Shown here piece after piece: positions 1 to 5,490 of a DNA stretch of 5,646 nt. Position 1 is the stretch's first letter. Every line of letters begins with the position of its first letter. This stretch comes from Lonsdalea quercina subsp. quercina (GTDB lineage Bacteria; Pseudomonadota; Gammaproteobacteria; Enterobacterales; Enterobacteriaceae): NCBI RefSeq assembly GCF_000688655.1, contig NZ_JIBO01000002.1:237830-243475 (forward strand). The letters run 5' to 3'. The notes beneath the pieces are model-generated. The model saw only the letters and a list, made by a program, of their open reading frames with translations. It was not told the origin of the DNA and searched no databases. A program made the position numbers and the translations under genes.

Positions 1-865
1 TGCCGGAGGTCAGTTCGTGACTGCCGCGATCAATTTGGGTACTGGCGTCGCGCACCTGTCCGACCGAGGCAAGCAGCGCCAGCTGCATACGCTCAATAGC
101 GTCGCTCAGGCGGCCCAGTTCGTTATCGCTGCTAGCCGGGATGCGCTGAGTCAGATCGCCCGCCGCCACCTGCTCCAACTGGTCAATCGCCCGGTCGAGC
201 GGTTTGAGCAGCATATGCCGCAGCGCCATCCATCCAAGAAAGACCAGCAGCAGCGACAGCAGGCACGCAACGCTAATCAGCAGCAGCATGACGCGTTCGT
301 TATATTCGGCGTCCTGAATGCGTTCACTGGCCTGCTGCTGCGCATAGGCCCGAAATGCTTGAATAGCGTCGTCGAATGCCGTCGACAGCGGCGTCAAATC
401 GTTTTCCAACAGCTGGTAGTATTCGTCCGTGTACTGTTTTTGCAGCGACGACACCATCGGGTTCAGGCCCTGTTCCAGATAGCGCTGATAGGATGTAGCG
501 ACGCTCTTCGCCAGCGTCAGGCCTTCCTCTGACGAATGTTCGGTCTGAGAGAACTGCTGGATCGTGCGCGTTGCGCTCTGGACATTGTGGGCCAGACGCT
601 CGGTTTCCTGTGCGCCGATTTCGAGCAAACCCATCTCGATTTTGCGGACGGCCAGCGTGGCCGACGCTCTGGCCTGTAGCGTGAGGTTATAACCGTTCGT
701 CAGCCCGCCCAGCTGTATGCCCTGAATATGGTTAAGCGCGCCGAGCGATTGTCGACTTTGATTAATGGAGTGTATGCCCATGCCGCTGACGATAAGTAGT
801 AGCAGGGTGATAAGCGTTAACAATGATAAAAGACCGGCACGAATGGAGAGGTTCTTCAAACGCAT
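1..865 (-). CDS. Methyl-accepting chemotaxis protein, Tar/Tsr-like, N-terminal 288 residues (partial)
   Basis: This is an inner-membrane chemoreceptor that senses a periplasmic ligand and signals through CheW/CheA to the flagellar motor. The reading frame is open from the ATG at 865-863 to the window edge, giving 288 codons. Its 3' end, including the signalling hairpin, lies outside. A short basic N-terminus (MRLKNLSIRAG) leads into transmembrane helix 1 at about residues 11-29. A four-helix-bundle (TarH-type) periplasmic domain spans about 30-190, transmembrane helix 2 about 192-213, and HAMP about 214-266 (with LLKPLDRAI and GDLTQRI). The first methylation helix starts after that (VGQVRDASTQI). 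The start has a good Shine-Dalgarno (AGGGAA, 879-874) 8 nt upstream. Arg66 and Arg74 sit near the positions of the ligand-binding arginines 64 and 73 of Tar, but the arginine expected at 69 is not evident, so the ligand cannot be inferred. The gene is divergent from nsrR. No sigma28 promoter was recognised upstream. The family call is secure; the ligand is unknown. Confidence 0.93.
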   Translation of the reverse strand, partial: MRLKNLSIRAGLLSLLTLITLLLLIVSGMGIHSINQSRQSLGALNHIQGIQLGGLTNGYNLTLQARASATLAVRKIEMGLLEIGAQETERLAHNVQSATRTIQQFSQTEHSSEEGLTLAKSVATSYQRYLEQGLNPMVSSLQKQYTDEYYQLLENDLTPLSTAFDDAIQAFRAYAQQQASERIQDAEYNERVMLLLISVACLLSLLLVFLGWMALRHMLLKPLDRAIDQLEQVAAGDLTQRIPASSDNELGRLSDAIERMQLALLASVGQVRDASTQIDRGSHELTSG

Positions 866-885
866 GATGTCTATTCCCTGTGTGT

Positions 886-921
886 AGAAAAAATCACGGG
901 CGGCATCACTGCAACGCCGCC
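886..921 (-). terminator. Terminator-like hairpin in the chemoreceptor leader
   Basis: On the minus strand, GGCGGC (921-916) can pair with GCCGCC (904-899) across an 11-nt loop. It is followed after 5 nt by six T (893-888). This resembles a short intrinsic terminator or attenuator that would act on transcripts heading into the chemoreceptor, 21 nt or more before its start codon. The stem is only 6 bp and the T tract is displaced from it, so termination efficiency may be low. It could also be a chance GC-rich pairing. Confidence 0.35.
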
Positions 922-1196
922 GGACGCTGCCTGCTATAGAATAAGAATCTCCCCTGACTGGCCCGGTTAAATCTGGGCGGCGCTCGAAATCGCGACGCAC
1001 TGTCTGTACGCTGCGTTTCTGTGTGCTGCCCGTGTCCAATCGGGGTGTAGGGGATAAGGCCACGAAGCGTGGATTTTGAACATATCAGAAGAGCGGCGAG
1101 GGCAGGAAACAGGATTCCCTTATCTTATGTCGAAGGCCAAAAGAGCGAAAAATGAAGTGAAATTGTCGTTAAACGTTAAATAATTGGCCCTGATGT

Positions 1197-1225
1197 TTGC
1201 CGCTGGTTTATTATCTGCTGATAAA
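1197..1225 (+). promoter_or_regulatory. Candidate sigma70 promoter for nsrR-rnr-rlmB
   Basis: TTGCCG (1197-1202) and GATAAA (1220-1225) each match four of six consensus bases, with a 17-nt spacer. They lie in the most AT-rich part of the region, about 120 bases before the nsrR start. A TTATC-tgct-GATAA palindrome (1211-1224) overlaps the -10 element. In E. coli this operon is read from a promoter upstream of nsrR, which suits the position. The call is by eye only; TTGGCC/TATTAT just upstream, with a 19-nt spacer, is an alternative. Confidence 0.3.
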
Positions 1226-1344
1226 AAATGAGCATGCAGTGTGAGATGCCGTTTACGAATGTTGAGTTGCGTAGCACGGCGGGGAATCTGAAAGCGCGAG
1301 GGCGGCTTCCTTAGCGACACCCGAAAATATCCCCAGAGGTGAAT

Positions 1345-1794
1345 GTGCAGTCAACACGTTTTACGGATTACGGCCTGCGAGCGCTGATCTTCCTGGCGTC
1401 GTTGCCGGAAGGAAAAACGGCCAGTATTACCGAAATGACCGACGTTTACGGCGTCTCATGCAACGATAGGGTCAACGTTATCAATCAACTGAGCCGTGCC
1501 GGGCTAATTAACGCGGTCCGTGGCAAAAACGGCGGCATCCGACGGGGTTGTGACCCGGCGACTATCCGCATCAGCTGTGTTGCGAGAACCGGAACCGCTG
1601 ACCTTGTTCAACTGCGACCGCGATATATGTCACATAACTTCCGCCTGCCGTCTGAAGCAGGCCCTTCGTCAGGCAGTGCAGAGTTCCTGCAAGAGCCGGA
1701 CAGTTACACGCTGGCTGATAGGGTGAAAGAAAATCCGCCGCTACACCAATTACTTCTGGCTGAAAAAGCAAGCCTTTCAGCCACCTGCCGATGA
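1345..1794 (+). pseudogene. nsrR: NsrR, nitric-oxide-sensing Rrf2 repressor, decayed by two compensating frameshifts
   Basis: In E. coli, NsrR is a [Fe-S] cluster repressor of nitrosative-stress genes such as hmp and ytfE. The start is the GTG at 1345, which aligns with the E. coli start (also GTG, as I recall it) and has GAGG 5 nt before it; an in-frame GTG at 1339 is less likely. Residues 1-77 align with NsrR ([29 protein letters not shown]) and the C-terminus does too ([14 protein letters not shown]). Between them the NsrR sequence continues only in another frame ([24 protein letters not shown]). This implies a 2-nt loss near 1576 and a 1-nt loss near 1685. The single open frame thus skips the three cluster cysteines. 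The DNA-binding region is also altered (SCNDRVNV where E. coli has SRNHMVKI). The stop at 1792-1794 lies 16 nt before rnr. A sensory repressor role is very unlikely; sequencing error could explain the indels but less easily the substitutions. Confidence 0.88.
1577..1685 (+). other. Out-of-frame nsrR segment holding the Fe-S cysteines
   Basis: Between the two inferred deletions, the +2 frame encodes the NsrR cluster domain with cysteine codons at 1613, 1628 and 1646. Their Cys-x4-Cys-x5-Cys spacing equals that of C91, C96 and C102 in E. coli NsrR. In the frame actually continuous with the start codon, this stretch encodes about 36 unrelated residues without those cysteines (about residues 78-113). 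If the first shift alone were present, translation would end at 1724-1726, about 85 nt before rnr. The second shift returns the ribosome to the original frame. Confidence 0.88.
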
Positions 1795-1797
1795 CAA

Positions 1798-1804
1798 CGG
1801 AGGA
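1798..1804 (+). promoter_or_regulatory. Ribosome binding site of rnr
   Basis: CGGAGGA lies 6 nt before the rnr ATG and begins 4 nt after the nsrR stop codon. It is close to the ideal anti-16S complement, much stronger than the rlmB site. It fixes the rnr start and means that RNase R synthesis does not have to depend on coupling to the damaged nsrR frame. Confidence 0.8.
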
Positions 1805-1810
1805 AACTTA

Positions 1811-4264
1811 ATGTCACAAGATCCATTCCTGGAACGAGAAGCAGAAAAATACGAATCACCGATTCCTAGCCGAGAATACATTCTGGCGCACCTCGCCAAG
1901 CGAGATACCCCTATCAGTCGTGAAGAACTGGCCAAAGATCTGGAACTGACGTCTGACGAACAACAAGAAGCGCTGCGTCGCCGCCTGAGAGCGATGGAGC
2001 GTGACGGCCAACTCGTCTTCACCCGCCGTAAATGCTACGCCCTGCCTGAAAAACTGGATTTGCTTCGCGGTACGGTCATGGGCCATCGCGACGGCTTCGG
2101 CTTCCTGCGCGTCGAGGGCCGCAAGGACGACCTGTACCTGTCCGCCGAACAGATGAAAACAACGATACACGGCGACGTTGTACTGGCCCAGCCCCTCGGA
2201 GAAGACCGTAAAGGCCGCAGAGAAGGGCGCATCGTCCGCGTTCTTGAGCCGCGGACCAGCCAGATCGTCGGCCGTTACTTTACCGAGGCCGGTACCGGCT
2301 TTGTGGTGCCGGACGACAGCCGTCTGAGCTTCGATATCCTGATCCCGCCCGAGTCGGTATCCGGTGCCCGCATGGGGTCGGTGGTGGTGGTCGAGCTGAC
2401 GCAGCGCGCTACCCGTCGCTCCAAGGCGGTCGGTCAGATCGTGGAAGTACTGGGCGAAAATATGGGAACCGGGCTGGCGGTGGATATCGCGTTGCGCACC
2501 CATGATATCCCTCACGTCTGGCCGCCAGAGGTCGAAGAGCAGGTCGGCGAATATAGCAGCGAGGTGCCGGAAAGCGCCAAACAGGGACGCATTGATTTGC
2601 GTCAGCTGCCGTTGGTGACGATTGATGGCGAGGACGCCCGCGACTTCGATGATGCCGTCTTCTGTCAGAAGAAACGTGGCGGCGGCTGGCGTCTTTGGGT
2701 GGCGATTGCGGACGTAAGCTACTACGTGCGCCCGAATACGCCGCTCGACACTGAAGCGCGCGCCCGTGGCACGTCGGTCTACTTCCCGTCTCAGGTGGTG
2801 CCGATGCTGCCGGAAGCGCTTTCCAACGGCCTGTGCTCGCTGAACCCGCAGGTAGACCGTCTGTGTATGGTGTGTGAAATGACCATCTCCGCGCAGGGAC
2901 GGCTCTCCTCCTATAAATTCTACGAAGCGGTGATGAGCTCTCATGCGCGACTCACCTATACCAAGGTGTGGAATATTCTACAGGGCGACGAAGCGCTGCG
3001 TGCGCATTACCAGCCGCTGGTCGGCGCGCTGGAAGAGTTGCACGAGATGTACAAAGTACTGGATAAAGCTCGTGAACAGCGGGGCGGCATCGCGTTTGAA
3101 ACGGAAGAGGCGAAGTTTATTTTCAACGCCGATCGCCGTATCGATCGCGTGGAATCCGTGGTGCGCAACGATGCGCACAAGCTGATTGAAGAGTGCATGA
3201 TCCTGGCGAATATCGCGGCGGCCAAGTTTGTCGAGAAACATGAAGAGCCTGCGCTGTTCCGCGTGCACGATCGCCCTACCGAAGACCACGTACTGGCGTT
3301 GCGCAGCGTGCTGGGCGAGCTGGGCCTGACGCTGAAAGGCGGCATGAAGCCTCAGCCTCAGGACTATGCGGAACTGATGACGCAACTGGCCGATCGTCCT
3401 GACCGCGACATGTTGCAGACCATGCTGCTGCGTTCGATGAAGCAGGCGGTTTACGATCCGGAAAACCGCGGTCACTTCGGTCTGGCGCTGACCTCCTATG
3501 CGCACTTCACCTCGCCGATCCGCCGCTACCCCGATCTCTCCTTACATCGGGCCATCAAGTACCTGCTGAGCGATCGCAAAGCGCGTTCCACCTCGACCGG
3601 CGGCTGGCACAGTGATATGGCGGAATGCCTGCAGTTGGGCCAACACTGCTCCATGACGGAACGTCGTGCGGATGAAGCGACGCGTGACGTGGCGGACTGG
3701 CTGAAATGCGATTTCATGCAGGATCATGTGGGCGAGGTCTTCACCGGCGTGATCTCCAGCGTCACCGGATTCGGCTTCTTCGTGCGGCTCAACGATCTGT
3801 TTATCGATGGGCTGGTCCACGTCTCGTCGCTGGATAATGACTACTACCGCTATGATAATATCGGCCAGCGTCTGATTGGCGAATCGCGCGGTCAGGTCTA
3901 CCGGTTGGGCGATGTCGTGGAAATTCGCGTCGAAGCGGTGCATATGGACGAGCGGAATATCGATTTCGCGCTGGTTTCTTCCACGCGTAAAGTGCGCGGC
4001 GAAGGTAAAACCGCGCGTGACCGGATGAAGCAGGGCGACGGAAAAGACACGAAATCTCCCCGCCGCCGTAAGCCTGCCAATCAGCACGTTAACTTCGAGC
4101 CGGACAGTGCGTTCCGCAAGGATAACGACGGCGCGAAAAAAGGGAAGGCGGCTGACGGCGGGAAAAAAACGCCGTCCAGAGCCAAGAAGAACGCGCAGAA
4201 AACGCGTAAGATCGCCGCCGCCACCAAGGCCAAGCGAGCAGGCAAAAAAACCGCCGGAGAATAG
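1811..4264 (+). CDS. rnr: Ribonuclease R, 3'-to-5' exoribonuclease
   Basis: RNase R is a cytoplasmic, processive, Mg-dependent hydrolytic exonuclease that degrades structured RNA. It takes part in rRNA and mRNA turnover, cold and stress survival and, with tmRNA-SmpB, decay of non-stop mRNA. The protein is 817 aa (E. coli 813). Domains in order: winged helix about 20-85 ([12 protein letters not shown] to CYALPEK), two cold-shock OB domains about 86-250, catalytic RNB about 260-590, S1 about 642-725 ([17 protein letters not shown]), and a Lys/Arg-rich tail from about 726. Active-site acids Asp272, Asp278, Asp280 and Asp281 sit in [11 protein letters not shown] with exactly the E. coli numbering. 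The signature [14 protein letters not shown] is at 563-576. The start ATG follows a strong CGGAGGA 6 nt upstream and lies 16 nt after the nsrR stop, so cotranscription is likely and coupling possible. No disabling change was seen. The tail contains two A7 runs. Identification is secure. Confidence 0.98.
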   Translation: MSQDPFLEREAEKYESPIPSREYILAHLAKRDTPISREELAKDLELTSDEQQEALRRRLRAMERDGQLVFTRRKCYALPEKLDLLRGTVMGHRDGFGFLRVEGRKDDLYLSAEQMKTTIHGDVVLAQPLGEDRKGRREGRIVRVLEPRTSQIVGRYFTEAGTGFVVPDDSRLSFDILIPPESVSGARMGSVVVVELTQRATRRSKAVGQIVEVLGENMGTGLAVDIALRTHDIPHVWPPEVEEQVGEYSSEVPESAKQGRIDLRQLPLVTIDGEDARDFDDAVFCQKKRGGGWRLWVAIADVSYYVRPNTPLDTEARARGTSVYFPSQVVPMLPEALSNGLCSLNPQVDRLCMVCEMTISAQGRLSSYKFYEAVMSSHARLTYTKVWNILQGDEALRAHYQPLVGALEELHEMYKVLDKAREQRGGIAFETEEAKFIFNADRRIDRVESVVRNDAHKLIEECMILANIAAAKFVEKHEEPALFRVHDRPTEDHVLALRSVLGELGLTLKGGMKPQPQDYAELMTQLADRPDRDMLQTMLLRSMKQAVYDPENRGHFGLALTSYAHFTSPIRRYPDLSLHRAIKYLLSDRKARSTSTGGWHSDMAECLQLGQHCSMTERRADEATRDVADWLKCDFMQDHVGEVFTGVISSVTGFGFFVRLNDLFIDGLVHVSSLDNDYYRYDNIGQRLIGESRGQVYRLGDVVEIRVEAVHMDERNIDFALVSSTRKVRGEGKTARDRMKQGDGKDTKSPRRRKPANQHVNFEPDSAFRKDNDGAKKGKAADGGKKTPSRAKKNAQKTRKIAAATKAKRAGKKTAGE

Positions 4265-4401
4265 GGCCAGGCGAAAAGCGTAGCGTCGGCGCGGGAGGAA
4301 CATCCCCGGCTAAAACTGCCTATCATCAGGCGTAGCGAAGCGTCTCCATTATCAACATCACGGGCGGTTTACCGCCCGTGTTATCAGTCAAAAGAGTATC
4401 A
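4265..4401 (+). other. rnr-rlmB spacer
   Basis: These 137 bases contain no gene. Near-repeats of GCGTAGCG appear at about 4277 and 4331, and an imperfect GGGA/TCCC hairpin lies around 4294-4307. The only strong structure is the hairpin at 4359-4380. No clear sigma70 promoter was recognised, so rlmB is probably reached by read-through from the nsrR-rnr transcript, as in E. coli. Confidence 0.55.
4359..4380 (+). terminator. Perfect 9-bp hairpin upstream of rlmB (attenuator or mRNA-processing element)
   Basis: CACGGGCGG pairs perfectly with CCGCCCGTG across a TTTA loop. The 3' side is followed only by TTATCAGTC, so there is no real T tract on the plus strand, and the minus-strand side also lacks one. 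It is therefore not a canonical intrinsic terminator. Plausible roles are partial attenuation between rnr and rlmB, a barrier protecting the 3' end of rnr mRNA from exonucleases, or a processing site. It ends 21 nt before the rlmB ATG, leaving the Shine-Dalgarno free. Confidence 0.6.
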
Positions 4402-5133
4402 ATGAGCGAAATTATCTACGGTATCCACGCGGTGAAAGCCTTGCTGGAGCGCGACCCGCAGCGTTTTCTTGAAGTGTTCATCTTGAAAGGTCGAGAAGAC
4501 CGTCGTCTGCAGCCGGTCATCGCCGAGCTGGAATCTAACGGCATCGCCGTGCAGGTCGCCAACCGCCAATGGCTCGACAGCAAAGTCGAGGGTGCCGTAC
4601 ATCAGGGGATCATCGCTAACGTCAAACCGGGCCGCCAGTTTCAGGAAAACGATTTGCCTGAACTGCTGACCGCTCTCGATGCACCATTCCTGCTGGTGCT
4701 GGACGGCGTGACCGACCCTCATAATCTGGGCGCATGCCTGCGCAGCGCGGATGCAGCGGGCGTGAACGCGGTGATTGTGCCGCGGGATCGTTCCGCTCAG
4801 TTGAACGCCACGGCGAAAAAAGTCGCCTGCGGCGCAGCGGAAAGCGTGCCGCTTATTCGCGTCACCAATCTGGCGCGCACGCTACGTTTGCTGCAAGAGC
4901 ACAACGTGTGGATCGTGGGCACGGCGGGCGAGGCCGACCATACTCTGTACCAAAGCAAACTGACCGGGCCAATGGCGCTGGTGATGGGAGCGGAAGGAGA
5001 AGGGATGCGTCGATTGACGCGCGAGCATTGCGATGAGCTGATCAGCATTCCTATGGCGGGCAGCGTCTCTTCGCTGAATGTGTCGGTCGCGACCGGCGTG
5101 TGTCTGTTCGAGGCGGTGCGCCAGCGAAGCTGA
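4402..5133 (+). CDS. rlmB: 23S rRNA (guanosine-2251-2'-O)-methyltransferase RlmB
   Basis: RlmB transfers a methyl group from S-adenosylmethionine to the 2'-OH of G2251 in the peptidyl-tRNA-binding (P-loop) part of 23S rRNA. It is a SPOUT-class (SpoU/TrmH) enzyme that works as a dimer with a trefoil-knot cofactor site. The chosen ATG gives 243 aa, the E. coli length, and the matching N-terminus [17 protein letters not shown]. An in-frame GTG at 4378 would add eight residues but lies inside the hairpin stem, and is rejected. Residues 1-75 form the small RNA-binding substrate domain. SPOUT motifs follow: motif 1 [17 protein letters not shown] (101-117), with Asn108 and Arg114; motif 2 [12 protein letters not shown] (194-205); and motif 3 [17 protein letters not shown] (214-230). 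All are intact. The ribosome binding site is weak (AAGAG, 5 nt spacing). The gene is convergent with the downstream minus-strand pair. Confidence 0.98.
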   Translation: MSEIIYGIHAVKALLERDPQRFLEVFILKGREDRRLQPVIAELESNGIAVQVANRQWLDSKVEGAVHQGIIANVKPGRQFQENDLPELLTALDAPFLLVLDGVTDPHNLGACLRSADAAGVNAVIVPRDRSAQLNATAKKVACGAAESVPLIRVTNLARTLRLLQEHNVWIVGTAGEADHTLYQSKLTGPMALVMGAEGEGMRRLTREHCDELISIPMAGSVSSLNVSVATGVCLFEAVRQRS

Positions 5134-5150
5134 GTCGGATTATTGTTATG

Positions 5151-5170
5151 GCGGGAGCGAGCGCTCCCGC
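5151..5170. terminator. Probable bidirectional terminator between rlmB and the convergent small gene
   Basis: GCGGGAGC and GCTCCCGC form a perfect 8-bp GC-rich stem with a GAGC tetraloop (or 9 bp with a 2-nt loop). It starts 17 nt after the rlmB stop and lies 9 nt beyond the stop of the opposing gene. On the plus strand it is followed by TGACCTTTCTTATTT, a T-rich but interrupted tail; on the minus strand by CATAACAATAATC, which is AT-rich without a T run. Position and stability favour termination of rlmB; activity in the other direction is less certain. Confidence 0.7.
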
Positions 5171-5179
5171 TGACCTTTC

Positions 5180-5467
5180 TTATTTCGTGGTGGTGGTGGA
5201 CGACGACGATTTGGCCGCAATGCGCTGCTCAACTGCGTTACACCAAAGTACTGACGTCTTATTCGGCCAGGATCTCGCCGCCAGTTTACTCTCTACCGCC
5301 TGCTGCCAGGTCGTCGAACCAATCTGCACATTGATTTGCGATTGGCCGAGAATATTCAGTTCGGACTCCACCCATAAATTCCATTCCAGACTGCGGCAGG
5401 GCGCGGTGGCTGCGGTGGCGGAACCCGCACTGAACAGCAGAACGGCGATGACCAGTATTTTGTTCAT
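5180..5467 (-). CDS. Small secreted protein of unknown function, Trp-rich with two cysteines
   Basis: I do not recognise this 95-residue protein. It starts with a typical Sec signal peptide: Lys3, a hydrophobic stretch (ILVIAVLLFSAG) and an Ala-Thr-Ala cleavage site near residues 19-20. A periplasmic or secreted product of about 75 residues is therefore predicted. The mature part has two cysteines (24 and 76) that could form one disulfide and end-cap the domain. It also has five tryptophans (29, 32, 54, 67, 75) and no further membrane segment. The C-terminus is low complexity, four Ser then four Thr, encoded by codon repeats. The start is well supported by GAGAGGA 5 nt before the ATG. The gene begins 23 nt after the stop of the upstream DUF1471 gene on the same strand, so the two are probably cotranscribed. 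A role in envelope stress alongside that gene is inference only. Confidence 0.8.
   Translation of the reverse strand: MNKILVIAVLLFSAGSATAATAPCRSLEWNLWVESELNILGQSQINVQIGSTTWQQAVESKLAARSWPNKTSVLWCNAVEQRIAAKSSSSTTTTK
5188..5208. repeat. Trinucleotide repeat, (TGG)4 then (ACG)3
   Basis: Two adjacent short trinucleotide tracts on the plus strand encode the Ser4-Thr4 end of the small secreted protein on the minus strand. Such tracts can gain or lose whole codons by replication slippage without breaking the frame. Confidence 0.7.
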
Positions 5468-5490
5468 TATATCCTCTCATTCGGGTAGTT

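Larger units (their letters stand above)
866..1344. other. Divergent intergenic region, chemoreceptor / nsrR
   Basis: About 480 bases hold no convincing gene. The half near the chemoreceptor is GC-rich and contains a terminator-like hairpin that reads towards the chemoreceptor. The half near nsrR is AT-richer, especially around 1141-1230, and holds the best promoter candidate. A short reading frame on the minus strand at 1120-1320 has no recognisable domain and no good ribosome binding site, so it is not called. No flagellar sigma28 promoter (TAAA-N15-GCCGATAA type) and no NsrR-type operator (GATG-x-ATTT inverted repeat) was recognised on either strand by eye. In E. coli purA lies upstream of nsrR; here a chemoreceptor occupies the neighbouring position. 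Confidence 0.6.

Noticed and set aside
17..532. A 171-codon open frame on the plus strand
   Set aside because: It lies antisense to the chemoreceptor, whose membrane helices and HAMP domain are clear. The composition is Gln/Arg/His-rich and matches no family.
1060..1076. CCACG-AAG-CGTGG followed by ATTTT as a terminator
   Set aside because: The stem is only 5 bp with a 3-nt loop and short T run, and no plus-strand gene ends upstream of it in the window.
866..1130. A flagellar sigma28 promoter for the chemoreceptor
   Set aside because: No match to TAAA-N15-GCCGATAA on the minus strand was convincing; the nearest (CAAA with GCCTTATC) has wrong spacing and a poor -10.
1120..1320. A 66-codon frame on the minus strand in the intergenic region
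   Set aside because: It has no domain, signal peptide or good ribosome binding site, and it overlaps the best promoter candidate.
1570..1690. Programmed ribosomal frameshifting to restore NsrR
   Set aside because: Two separate shifts would be needed, and no slippery heptamer or stimulatory structure is visible at either site. Ordinary indel mutations are simpler.
1856..2944. A 362-codon open frame on the minus strand within rnr
   Set aside because: It is entirely antisense to the clearly conserved rnr coding sequence, has no recognisable domain, and its His/Arg/Gln-rich composition is typical of a reverse-strand shadow.
4378..4401. GTG at 4378 as the rlmB start
   Set aside because: It lies inside the hairpin stem without a Shine-Dalgarno. 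The ATG at 4402 reproduces the E. coli N-terminus and exact length.
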